A DNA stretch of 64,000 bases from Talinum fruticosum (taxonomy: Eukaryota; Streptophyta; Magnoliopsida; Caryophyllales; Talinaceae): the NCBI GenBank assembly GCA_021018815.1, contig JAITYX010000028.1, forward strand, positions 6,365,001 through 6,429,000, read 5' to 3'. Position 1 is the stretch's first letter; each line of letters opens with the position of its first letter. This document shows positions 34,790-45,875 of this stretch, piece after piece. The translations under genes were made by a program, and so were the position numbers. The notes under the pieces were generated by a model that made no database searches, was not told the origin of the DNA, and saw only the letters and a program-made list of their open reading frames with translations.

Positions 34790-36168
34790 TACTTCTTCAA
34801 TCGATCCAAATTTGTGTACTTGGAAAATATCTTCTCCATCCAAATCAGTTAATTTCACCGCCCACTGGGTAAGATCCGATTAAGTATAAATGGGCCTTGC
34901 CAATTGGGTTTAAACTTCCCCTTGGGTTCCGAATAAGCGCTCTTATTTCCTTAAGGACTAAATCTCCAATTTGCGGATTTCGAAGGCTTAACTTTCTTAT
35001 TAAACGCCATGGATATACGCACTTGGTATATTTGGACATTGTGCGGGGCTTTAAGGCGTCTCTCATCCAATAGTACTAACTCTTCATAGCATGCTCTAGC
35101 CTATTCCGCTTCCGGAGTCCGACATTCAACAATTATCCTTAATGCGGGAATGGCAATTTCTATTGGAAGGGCTACTTCCATGCCATAAACTAGGGAGTAA
35201 GGTGTTGCTCCCGTAGATGCTCTAATAGATGTTCGATAACCCCACAAAGCAAAAGGCAGCTTGTCGGGCTAATCCTTATAAGTAACTCGTCATCTTCTCC
35301 ATTATTTTACATATATTTTTATTACCGACTTCGATCGCTGCCTTCGTCCGAGGATGATAGGGGAAGATTTATGGTGTTGGATCTTATACTTGTCTAACAA
35401 ATATGCCTTCTTGAAATGACTACCATGGTCACTAATTAGCTCGTGGAGCACCCCATAACAACATATGATATTCCGGGTAATAAATTTAGCTACCTGTTTT
35501 GACGTCAAAGTTGCATAAGAGGCTTCCTCTACCATTTTGTGAAGTAGTCGATTGCTACTAGCACGAATTCGTGACCACCTGTTCCTTTAGGGGTCACCTT
35601 GCCAATGATGTCTATTCCCCAAACCGAGAATGGCCAGGGTGAAGCTAATGTTGTGAGGAATGACCACGGTAGGTGTATCAAATTTGCATACACCGACATT
35701 TATGGCACCTTCTAACAAACTCATGATAGTCCACCGTCATGGTCGACCAATAATATCCGAGTCTCCGAACCTTCTAGACCAACATCTTACTGTTCATATG
35801 AGGCCCACACTCCCCTCCGTGAATCTCATCCATGATGCGCTTTGCTTCATGTTGGTTGACACAAAGTAAGCTAATTCTAGAGTTAGTTTTGTTGTACAGC
35901 TGCCCTTGATTGATGAAATATTAGGTAGCCAACATCCTAATGGCTCGTTGGGCTCTAGGTGTGGAGTCCAAGGGGTATTCTTTCTTATCTAGGTATTGAT
36001 AAATGTCATGATACCAACTGGCGTGGTCAATATTAGACACTTCTAATGTGCGGACGTATGCGGGGTGACTCCGTCGCTCTATACGAACGGGCATTGAATG
36101 AATCTCGATAGGGATATTAATCATGGATGCTAATTTAGCTAATGCATCCTCGAATTGGTTATCATCCA
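34790..36168 (-). pseudogene. Ty3/gypsy (Tat-like) RNase H end and integrase remnant
   Basis: Reading down from 36168: the region between RNase H and integrase (SHPAYVRTLEVS, YQYLDKKEYPL), then the integrase zinc-finger side (NQHEAKRIMDEIHGG with ECGPHMNSKML), the core (EEASYATLTSKQVAKFI, HELISDHGSHFKK, KYKIQHHKSSP) and the C-terminal part (RNPQIGDLVLKEIRAL, then the LDGEDIFQVHKF-like end at about 34800). The order and motifs are those of plant Tat/Ogre gypsy pol. Several stops and frameshifts are present. Its upstream half is missing: at 36169 it is abruptly replaced by the LTR of copia element 1. Confidence 0.82.
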
Positions 36169-37602
36169 TGAAGGTTTGCTCTTGGAGAGGCTAAGTCACC
36201 CTAGAGGAGGGGGTGAATAGGGTGATTGAAGATTTTAAGTGAAATGAAACTTTTTGCACGTAACCGAGCGGAACTAGAATCCGAGTCTAGATTGGACTCA
36301 AAAATATAAACACACGTAAATATGTGGACACCCTCATGGGGCAGAAAACCACGGACAGTGCTAATCCAAGCACCAAGTCAAATCCATTAATTGAATCCTT
36401 AATCACAAATGACTCGACTCTAACCAGAATTGCTCCCTTATACAATTCCTTTACAAGTTTTTCCTACACTCGAAGTTCCCTTATCCGATCTAGTACTTCC
36501 TGACCGAGTTAACCCTTACTATAGGGACAACCGAGCTGAGTTAGCACTTATAGCTCAATCAAGGGACTTATAAATAAAGTAAGAAAAGAATGTAAGTGAT
36601 TAGAAGACTTTCTTTACAACTTAAAAAGTAAGAAATTATAGATTAGGAGTTGTAAGCTAAAGTTTGAATAACAATGCACCAAGTATGTGTTGAAAGGTGT
36701 TCAGCAGCAATCTTCAAGTCTTATGGAGTGGCTTCTATTTATAAGCACCTAGATAGAATGACCGTTGAGTCTTGTTCCGGATCGATGAACTTCAGTAACC
36801 ATTGTAACGGCTAGTCTAAGTCACTCGGAAGAGATCCGTTGAGATATGAACGTTGTGTAACGACTCTTGGCTCCAAAAGATGGTGCAATCATCTGTTGGT
36901 GATTGAAAACCGAGGTGAAACAACGGTTAGACTCAAAGTTATAGTTTTCCAGCTTTGGAAACAAACAACCGTGACATGGTGTTTGAGCCATGTCCGAAGT
37001 AGTTATTTTCTGTCTTACGGTGTTTAACGGCTAGAAACCGATTGCTTTTATATTTCAAAAGTAGATTAGACTTGTTTAAATAACCTACATAATCAAAACA
37101 CATTGGTATTCAAAGTATAAAAATACTTTGGTCCAAGATAAGGCACAAATAATATTTAAATCGAGTAATTGAGTACTTAATTATCTTTGGCCTAAAAGAG
37201 TGGAATTTTCTGAGTCTAATATCTATTAGATTCAGATTCTATCTTGAGTCAATCCTTAAATGATCAAGTTAGAGAGAGTAAAATTATAGGATACATGAAC
37301 TTGATCTAACAAATAACTCTCCATAAGTAAACCGACTTAAAAGCAAAGAATTAACGCTGTAATTCATTTTAAATTGGAATACAAATTCAATGCATAGATT
37401 AAGTATATAAGAGAGATGATTTGATCATGCAATAGTTCCGAGTGATGCCCGAGTGGGTCGAAGCACGGTTAAGAGAGATATGAAAGAGCGTGCTTTTGAG
37501 TGAGTCGGAATAGAACGAAAACTTAAATAATGATTGCTATCAAGCTTAGAATGACTTAAAAACTAAACCTAAGAGAGATAGAGAGTTATATCCGAGTCTT
37601 CA
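36169..37602 (-). repeat. 3-prime LTR of copia element 1
   Basis: TGAAGGTTTGCTCTTGGAGA to TATATCCGAGTCTTCA (plus-strand reading), 1434 bp, followed directly by the polypurine tract. Confidence 0.9.
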
Positions 37603-37615
37603 ATCTCCCCTTTTT
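37603..37615 (-). other. Polypurine tract of copia element 1
   Basis: AAAAAGGGGAGAT on the minus strand, immediately before the LTR. The same tract sits at 47454-47466 and 61836-61848 in elements 2 and 3. It primes plus-strand DNA synthesis. Confidence 0.85.
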
Positions 37616-38173
37616 GATGAAATACATTCCATACTTTAGATAGAAATTTGTCGGTTCAAATAGTTAAGTTTTCATAACGAATTGACTAGAGTAAAAGAAA
37701 ATCTTAATAAGAATTTAAGATATTTATAAGTGCAACTCTGATCAAAATATAACTTAGAACATGTTTCTTGATATTAATTAGAACAAAAAAAAAAAAAACA
37801 GAGCAAATATGTTAACGAGTCAACTATCAAAGCTATTAAAGCAAAGTAAAGTGTGTAACTCGAAACAAATACGCTCGGAGAAATAAACGTCATTCATTGG
37901 CGAGAGACATATATACAAGAAACAAGAAAAAAAAACCTAAACTCGAGAAAATATATGAAAAAGAAAAACTCCCCTAGACCAAAGATCTAACTTTCTATCT
38001 ATTTCTCTCTCCCTATGCATTTCAAGCAAAATACCGTAAGGAGGGAGGAAAGATCAAGTAATTACATAAGATTTTGGACAAAAACAAATATTTGAGTTTA
38101 AAGAAATATTAAGATTAAGATTAAGAGGGAAGGGCGAGGTTGTCTTGAGGTTGAGGAGGGAGCAAGTGCGCCT

Positions 38174-39747
38174 TCACCTATATGCTTGTGTTGAAGTGCT
38201 TGAGCGAGGAGGCTGCAGAATTGGTACATTAGGAAGTTGAGATGTCCTGGTTCTACGAATCAAAGGCATATCGTCCTCGGCTTCTTCGTCTTCCTCAAAG
38301 ACAGATGCTGGCTGTGTTTCGAGGCGGGGGCTTTGGGCCGACCAAGCATCGCCAACCTCTTCCGAGGCATTCCGAGCGTGATCAAAGGAGATCAAGTCGG
38401 GTTCTTTGTTGCCCTAGTCCTCAGGCTGAGCAACTTCTTCCCCTTTGTTTTCTTCTTCTTTTTCTCCCTTTTAGCTTCTCCTTCTTCTTCCTCTCGCTTA
38501 AGCTTCTTTCTTAGCTTCAACCTCTTTCTTAGCTTCAGTGATTGTGACTTAATAGGGCTAGAGGACTCCTCGGAAGTTTCAGTGGTTTCGAGTCCTCAGC
38601 CGCATTAGTCCTACGCTCATGGAGACGACCGATCTATTCTTGCTATTCATTGATGATCTTCTTGAGCTTAAAAATCAGTTCTTGGTTATCTCGGAGTTGA
38701 GACTGGGCTTGTTTTTACATCGGAACCAAGGTTGGAATGAAAGTTTTGAAAGTCCTCGGAGTTGCTTGAGAGTCTCGTGGTAAGAGAAGCAAATTGGTTA
38801 GCTAATTTTTCAAATAGCTCAACGTAAGGAATGGATTGAGAAGCGTAAGGTCTAGTGGTCGAAATAGGACCTTTGGAGTTGTCCGAGTCCGAGGTAAAGG
38901 AGGAGGAGGTAACTCGGACACATGAACCCGGATACCAGTTTTAACTTCCTAGTATCTTAGACTCGAAAGCTTATTCCCGCCTAGATAAATAGCAGGTTCT
39001 AAGCAATCTTTGGGATTAGAAGGAAGAGGGACCTGAAACTCGTTTAAAAACAATGATTATAAGTGCCCCAAAAGGAAAAGGAGCGGACTTCTTAGAGCTA
39101 GCAGGCATAGTTGCCATTTGCTCTAGAATAAAGGAAAGAGGTCTACTTCGTAGCCCTCGAGACTATTAAAGAGAACCTTAAGAACATTTGAGTTGGGGTT
39201 CTCTTTATAGGAATGATGAGAGATGAAAGTTCTCATCGGAATGAAGTAAAGAAGTCTTTCTTCCGACTTCATCTAAGTCATAGAGAAATTCTTTCCGGAC
39301 TCAAGAACCTCCTTAGTAAACTTATCAAAGAAATCATCAGCGATTTTAGTGAAAGGAACATAATTGGATTTTAGAAAAGAGTCTTCACATCAAAGAGTTT
39401 ATGAAGTAAGGCAAGGTTGACCCAGCACGGTCTTACCCCGAACAAGAGAAGTAATGACGCCTTCGTTAGCGAGTCATATGAGAATAGAACACGGACACTT
39501 GGTTTGGATAGATGTATTCACAAAAACGAGACAGCTTGTACACACCGATTTTTGTGATGTGTTTCAACCAAGAAAAAGAAGTGGTAGGGAAGAATTTATC
39601 GTCTAAATTGAAATGTTAGGCGACAAAATGTTTTGGAGAATCCGAGGTAACTTCTTTACCTTTGCTCAGTGCGACCTCGGTCTTAGATTTGGTTCCGGCC
39701 TTCTTGGTGGCCGACCCTCCTTCTTGAGTAGCTCCTCTCTTAGCCAT
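38174..39747 (-). pseudogene. Extra ORF between RNase H and 3-prime LTR of copia element 1
   Basis: Sense to the element. The start MAKRGATQEGGSATKKAGTK at 39747 is followed by KHFVA and DKFFPTTSFSWLKHITKIG, then MATMPASSKKSAPFPFGALI (about 39120), KEVEAKKEA-type acidic/basic repeats (about 38540) and the end QPPRSSTSTQAYR at 38174. Stops and frameshifts interrupt it (span about 520 codons). The N-terminal part resembles the putative plant transposon protein family often found in retroelement extra ORFs; this is from memory of pattern, not a search. It lies where SIRE elements carry their env-like or additional ORF. The parallel region in element 3 (62290-63452) shares the MAT(M/R)A-SS-KKS(A/S)- core. 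Confidence 0.55.
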
Positions 39748-40064
39748 GTTTGCAAAGTGATTAGAGAGAGTGATTGAGAGAGTAGAGAGAGAAGAGAGAA
39801 TAAAATGACTTGAGATTCAGAAAGAGAACGCGAGTGAGCGAGAGAGACTTTGAGAGCCAAAAGAACAAGAGCGCAAGTAGTAAGTTGATAAAGTGAAGAA
39901 AAGAAAATGAAGTGATGCTATTTATAGCAGAAAAGGCTTCCAACCGTCTTTTTGACCCAAATGCCAAGCAACGGTTCTCGGACCGTTGTGTCACTTTGCA
40001 CCTGTAACGGCTAGTTTTCTAACAACATTCTTCCAACGGCTAGTTTTTGCTGACTATTCACGTG

Positions 40065-40086
40065 ACACACACACACACACACACAC

Positions 40087-40124
<38 letters not shown>
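40065..40124. repeat. Compound (AC)n-(GA)n microsatellite
   Basis: (AC)11 at 40065-40086, then GAGACA and (GA)n at 40091-40124. It lies between the extra ORF and the RNase H region of copia element 1. The matching place in element 2 has no such tract apart from a short GA run at 48077-48088. Confidence 0.9.
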
Positions 40125-40128
<4 letters not shown>

Positions 40129-40415
40129 AGTTTTCAAAAACATTTATGAGATTCTCCATTTATCTAGAGATGACCTCATAATTTTGATGTTCATTTTGCT
40201 CATAGTCTAAGTCTCACTCAGTAAAAATGTCCGAGTGGCTAAGAACACTCAGAACACTAATAACTCATAGCTCGGTTTCACTCTTAATCAACTCGATCCA
40301 TTTGTTATCTATTCAAAGCATATAACACATAATCATGAAAGAATAATTCATGCGATAAATTACATAATTATGCATTAATCATGCCAAGTTCATTCCTAAT
40401 AAAACAAAACTGATC

Positions 40416-40990
40416 CTAACTAAGAGGCTTAGTGAACATATAAGCTAACTGAAACTTAGTAGGAATAAATTCAAGCTCAATATCACCTTTCTCATAATGG
40501 TCTCTCACAAAGTGATACGTGACCTCAATATGGTTAATCTTTGAGTGTTGAACTGGATTCTTAGTGATGCTAATTTCACTTTGATTGTCACACTTGATTG
40601 GGATGGATGTCAATGATAATCCAAGATCCTTCAATTGCTACTTGATCCAGTGAATTTGAGTACAGCAAGCTCTAACTACAATGTACTCAGCCTCAGCAGT
40701 TGATAGAGCAATTGAGTTCTGTTTCTTTGAGTGCTAGGAGATGAGAGACTCGACCTAGAAATTAGCATGCTCATGATGTGCTCTTTTTATCAACTTTGTA
40801 TCTAGCATAGTCAACATCCGAGTATCCAGTGAGAGTCGGTTCGAGTCATTTGAAACCATAGACCAAGATTCTAAGTCCTTGCAAGATATCTAAAAATTCT
40901 CTTCACCGCAGTGAGATGTGATTCTTTTGGATTAGTTTAAAATCTTGCACAAAGGCAAACACTGAACATGATATCCGGCCTACTAGATGT
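40416..40990 (-). pseudogene. RNase H domain of copia element 1
   Basis: Final part of pol: KCDNQSEISITKNPVQHSK (RNase H with the CDN-S motif), EVTYHFVRDH and KGDIELEFIPT, ending FTKPLS at about 40416-40430. The upstream portion (40640-40990) is frameshifted but aligns with the same place in element 2. Confidence 0.82.
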
Positions 40991-42033
40991 GAGATAAACT
41001 AGAGATCCAATCATACCTCTGTAGAGTTTCTAATCTACGACTTTACCTTTCTCCTCTAAGTACAGTTTCAAATTGCTACTCATAGATGTTGCTGCATGCT
41101 TCACATCTTGTAGCTTGTATTTCTTCAATAGCTCCTTATTGTACTTAGATTTATGGACATAGATTCCATCTTTGTCTTGTCTAAATTGTAGACCAAGAAA
41201 GAAATTAAGTTCTCCCATCATGCTCATTTGGAACTCCTGTCTCATCAACTCGGAAAACTATTGGCATAGAGTTTCATTAGTAGCTCCAAAAATGATATCA
41301 TCAACATAAATTTGAATGATAAGAAAATCATTCCCCTTGGTTTTTATGAAAAGATTTTTGTGAATCTTACCTCTTTTGAAATCATTTTCAACCAAGAAAT
41401 TGCTTAGTCTCTCATACCAAGCTTTAAGAGATTGTTTATGACTATATAAAGCCTTTTGCAACTTAAAAACATGATTTGGAAATTTTGAGTTTTCAAATCT
41501 AGGGGTTGCTCAACATACACTTCTTCTTGAATATAACCATTGAGAAATGCACATTTGACATCCATTTAATAAAGCTTGATGTTCATGCTAGATGCAAATG
41601 CCAAGAGAATTTTGATTGCCTCAATCCTAACAACGAGTGCAAAGGTTTCCTCATAATATATTCCTTCCTCTTGGTTATACCCATGAGCAACCAATTTAAC
41701 TTTATTTCTGGCTACTAACCCTTCCTCATCCAGTTTGTTCTTGAAAACCCATTTGGTTCCGATTATCGGGTGGTCGGAAGGTCGTTTGGTCGGAGTCCGG
41801 ACTTGGTTTCTTTGAAATTGATTAAGCTCTTCTTGCATGGCCTCTACCCATTCAGCTTCATTTAGGTCCTCTAGTGCATTTTTGGGTTCTGTTAATGATA
41901 TGAATGTAGAGAATGCACATAGATTATGCAAAGAATATCGAGTTTTTACCCCACTTGTTGATATCGAAAGTATGTTCTCGGATGGATGACTAGGTGCATA
42001 TTTGAAAACTCTACATGTCCTCCGATTCACCAA
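40991..42033 (-). pseudogene. Reverse transcriptase domain of copia element 1
   Basis: EAEWVEAMQEELNQFQRNQV opens the copia RT region (about 41880), then [51 protein letters not shown], the catalytic [10 protein letters not shown] (about 41300), GELNFFLGLQFRQDKDGIYV and KYKLQDVKHAATSM. Compared with the family, the core RT residues are visible, but the frame breaks at 41470-41560, 41250 and elsewhere. Confidence 0.88.
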
Positions 42034-44031
42034 GTTTGTTGGTTGAATAGGTTGATATTTAGTCGATTGTTCTTGTTAAGCCTCTGCATTGGCTTGTTCT
42101 TCGAGCATTCCGAGCTGGCTCTTGATTATGAGTCGCAACATTCCGAGTTGGCTCGTTCTAAGTTTCCTCATTCCGAGTTGCCTCGGTTCTTTTGTTTTGA
42201 CTCTTTCGAGCTGAGCTTTAGCAAGGTCATCTTCATCTCTATTAATCTTAAGATCTAAGAATCTGGATTCACTTATCCTGCTAAGAACAATCTTATCAAA
42301 GACAACGTGGATACTTTCTTCCACTTTGTTAGTCCTTTTGATAAATACACGATAAGCGATACTATGAGATCAATAACCCGGAAATATACCTTCATCTAAC
42401 CTAAGATCAAACTTAGTCGGATGTTCCTTACCATTGTTATGCACGAAGCATATACATCCAAATGGTCCGAAGTAGGAGATGTTGGGCTTCTTTACCTGTA
42501 TACCTTATAGGGTGTCTTCTTCAAAATAGGTTTGATGAGGCATTTGTTAAGTGTATAGTTTGTCTGTGTTGATTGCCTCGGACCAAAAATAGTAGGGTAG
42601 ATCATTTTCAATCATCATGGTCCTTCCTATTTCTTCAAGAGTTTTGTTCTTCCTTTCCACTACTCCATTCTGTTGAGGAGTTCTTGGTGTAGAGAAGTTG
42701 TAAGAGATGTCATTCTTATCACGAAATTTATAAATTCCGAGTAGTCGAACTCCCTTTCATGGTCAATTCGAATCCTTCCGATCCGACTCTCATACTCTAC
42801 TTGAATTTCCTAGAGATCTTAGTGAACGCTTTAAAGGCTTCATTCTTGTTCTTCAAAAACACACTAAGGTAAATCATAAATAATCATCAACAATAACAAG
42901 TAGATATGATTTACCTCCTAGGCTTTTCACAGGAATTTCACCACACAAATCCATATGAACTAATTCAAGTGCTTTGGATGTAGACACGGTTTTGAGTGGT
43001 TTCAAAGATGATCGGACTTGCTTCCCTTTCGTGCATGCTTCACGATTTTATCTTTCTTAAATTCACAGTTAGGTCAACCCCTAACCAATCCATGAGATGC
43101 AAGTTTCTTGATATTATGCATACTAATATGACCTAGTCTACGTTCCCATGTCCATGAATCATCACTCAAAGATGCTTTCAAGTATGATAAATTTTGACTA
43201 GAATCCGAAAGAGGAATATTGTACATGTTGTCCGGCCTCGGACACTGAGAGCTTTATCTCTTTGGTGACTGCATTAGAAATATAGCACTTGGGTTAAGTG
43301 AACCTTACCTCTTGCCCTTTGTCACATAGCTGAGAAATGCTAAGGAGATTGTACTTAAGCCCTTTGACAAGTCATGTCCATGATAATATGCATACTGAGT
43401 TATTTCCTTGACCAATCTTACCAATCCCCACTATCTTGCCTTTGCTATTGTCTCCAAATGTGACTTTGCCTCCTTTTAGATCTTCTAACTCCGAGAAGAG
43501 TCTTGAATCTCCAAATATATGGTGTGAACAACCATTGTCTAAGTTCCAGTGACCCTTTCATTTCTGAGTCACCTGCAAAATAGAAACAAACTAACCCTTC
43601 TCACTTTCTTTTACAAAACCAGTAATTACCTTTACTTGTGGTCTTTGTCTAAGGAAGAGCACTTTTAGGAACCCAGATTTGATTGATTTTGGGTTTGGTA
43701 TGATTATGAGTCTTCTTTCTAGAAAGTTGAGTTTGTGTCTCCTTTCTTTGAAAATCCTTTCTTTTATGAACAGGTGGAGAAGGCTTTTCTTGTAAACCGG
43801 TCCAGGCTCAATCCTCTTTTGATTTGTATGAATGAGACCATGCTCAGCCTTCCTAAACTTTACAATTCTAGAATCAGTTTTGAAAAGACTAGAATAGGAA
43901 TTTGATTCCTCTTCGACATTGTAACCAAGTCCTTTCCTGAATGAGACACACCGAGAGTCGAATAAAAGATCAAGGTTTTTCGACCTTCGAGTGAGTTTTA
44001 AAACCAGCTCTTGAGACTCATAGAGCTTTCT
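42034..44031 (-). pseudogene. gag 3-prime part, protease/integrase region of copia element 1
   Basis: From 44031 downward the sequence parallels 52200-50100 of element 2: the gag-pol linker, the KGLKYNLLSISQLCDKGQ-type stretch (43390-43310), the integrase zinc-finger region (about 43150-43000), and the integrase core around 42990-42640 including the LVEFSREFG/FD-type DDE segment. All frames are interrupted. The first half of gag is missing where the LTR joins at 44032. Confidence 0.7.
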
Positions 44032-45567
44032 TGAAGGTTTGCTCTTGGAGAGTCTAAGTCACCCTAGAGGGGGTTGATAAGGTGATGAGGAAATTTAAAA
44101 GAACTTAGCCAATTTTTGCTAAGAAAGAGATCAACAGTGATTCTTAGTCTAGATTGGACTCGAAATGCAAGCACTCGAAATAGGTGGAAACCCTCTTGGG
44201 GCAGAAAACCACGGACAGTGCTAATCCAAGCACTAAGTCAAATCCACTATTTTGAATCCTCAAAATACAAAGGACTGACTTTACCGAATTGCTCCCTTAG
44301 ATAATTCCTTACAATAGTTTCCTAGACTCGAAGTTCCCTTATCCGATTTAGTACTTCCTAACCGAGGTAACCTTTACAATCGGGGACAAATGAGCTGGGT
44401 TAACCCTTAGAGCTCGGTCAAGGGACTTACAAAGAAAGTAAGTGAAGAATGTAATTGATTACAAGACTTTCTTTACAACTCGGAAAATAATTAAATACAA
44501 ACTTGGAGTTGTAAGTAGAAGATTGAGTATGTAATGCACTAAGAGAATTAGGGAATGTATTGATAAATAATTTCAGCAATCCTCAAGTCTTGTGAAGTGG
44601 CTTCTATTTATAGATGACCAAGTAGAGTCGCCGTTATGTCCGATTTCTAGACTGAAGTCTTCATTAGCCGTTGTAAAGGCTTTCCGAGTCGCTTAGAAAA
44701 GATCCGTGGAGTGTGAACATTAGGCAATGGCTGTTTGCTCCAAAAGGTGTTCCAATCAACTGGTGTTGTCTAAAAGCAAGGTGGAAACCACCATTGAGCC
44801 CGGTGTTGAAGTTTTCCAGTTTGGAAATAGACAGCCATCACATAGTGTATGAGTCCTGTTCAAAATTGGCTAAAATTGTCTCGCTAGTGTTTAACGGCTA
44901 GAAGCTCACATAGTGTATGAGTCCTGTTCAAAATTGGCTAAAATTGTCTGCTGGTGTTTAACGGCTAGAAACTGGTTGCTTTTGAGATTCAAAAAGTATA
45001 TTAGCCTTGTTTAAATAACCTACAAAAGCAAACCACGTTGGTTCTCAAAGTATAAAATACTTTGGTCTAAGATTAGGCAAAGATAATAATTAAATTTGAG
45101 TAATTAAGAGCTTAATTATCTTAGGCCTAAAGGAGTGGAATATTCCGAGTCTAATATCTAATAGGTTTAAAGTCAGCTCAGAATAAATCCTAGAAAGATC
45201 AAGTAAAGGATAAACATCGAGTAAGTGAACTTGATCTATCAAATAATTCTCTAAGAAATAAATTGACTTAGAAGACTGAATTAACATTATAACTCATTTT
45301 ACCTTAGCAAGCATAGTCGGTACTCGAAAGGTGTGTTAAAAGAATTATTTGATGATGCGATGGTTCCGAGTAGATTCCGAGTAGGTCGGATTACCTCATA
45401 AGAAAAGATATAAAATAAAGTGCTATTTGAGTCACTCGGAACAGTGATGAAAACTTATATAGGACTTTCTATGTAGCTCGGAATGACTTGCAATCAAAAC
45501 TTAAGAGAGATAGAAGTTTATACCTGAGTCTTTCATAAAATACTTAAAGTTAAGATCCGAGTCTTCA
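44032..45567 (-). repeat. SIRE-type LTR at the right end of copia element 1
   Basis: TGAAGGTTTGCTCTTGGAGA to GATCCGAGTCTTCA (plus strand), 1536 bp. Neither the tRNA-iMet PBS nor the gag start follows it. It has an internal 67-bp tandem duplication (44840-44906 and 44907-44973). Confidence 0.88.
44840..44973. repeat. 67-bp tandem duplication in an LTR
   Basis: CACATAGTGTATGAGTCCTG at 44840 recurs at 44907 with near-identical following sequence to GTTTAACGGCTAGAA. The other LTR copies have one unit. Confidence 0.9.
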
Positions 45568-45875
45568 CAATGTATGTTAATATCAAAAAGCCTTTGTGGC
45601 TACATTGGTTTTTACTTGAGGAGCCATTGTGACAATGTTGGTTATTATAGAAAAGCCTTTATGTCTCTGTTGGTAATTATTGAAAAGCATTTATGGTTAT
45701 CTTATTTATTACTCGAAAGCCTTGGTGGCTAAGTTGGTTCTTATCAAAAAGCCTTTTTCGCTATATTGGTCACTTTCAAAAGCCTTTTTGACCATGTTGA
45801 TTATTACTTGAAAACCTTCGTCGCTATGTTGGTGATTGTTGTAAATTTTTTTTTAAATATTGGTTGTTACGAGAG
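45568..45875. repeat. 32-bp minisatellite, left part
   Basis: Degenerate repeats of AAAGCCTTTGTGGCTATGTTG followed by GTTATTATCGA, about nine copies. It continues at 55229 on the other side of copia element 2. Confidence 0.85.

Larger units (their letters stand above)
36169..45567 (-). mobile_element. SIRE-type Ty1/copia element 1, rearranged, minus strand
   Basis: 3-prime LTR (36169-37602), polypurine tract (37603-37615, ATCTCCCCTTTTT on plus), extra ORF region, RNase H, RT, integrase, part of gag, then a second LTR (44032-45567). The order INT before RT is that of Ty1/copia; the long LTRs, GGGGAGAT tract and extra 3-prime ORF fit the SIRE/Maximus lineage. Unlike element 2, the gag 5-prime half and the PBS are missing: internal sequence runs straight into the LTR at 44032. 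The outer flanks (ATCCA and CAATG) do not match, so this is not a simple insertion. Confidence 0.8.
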
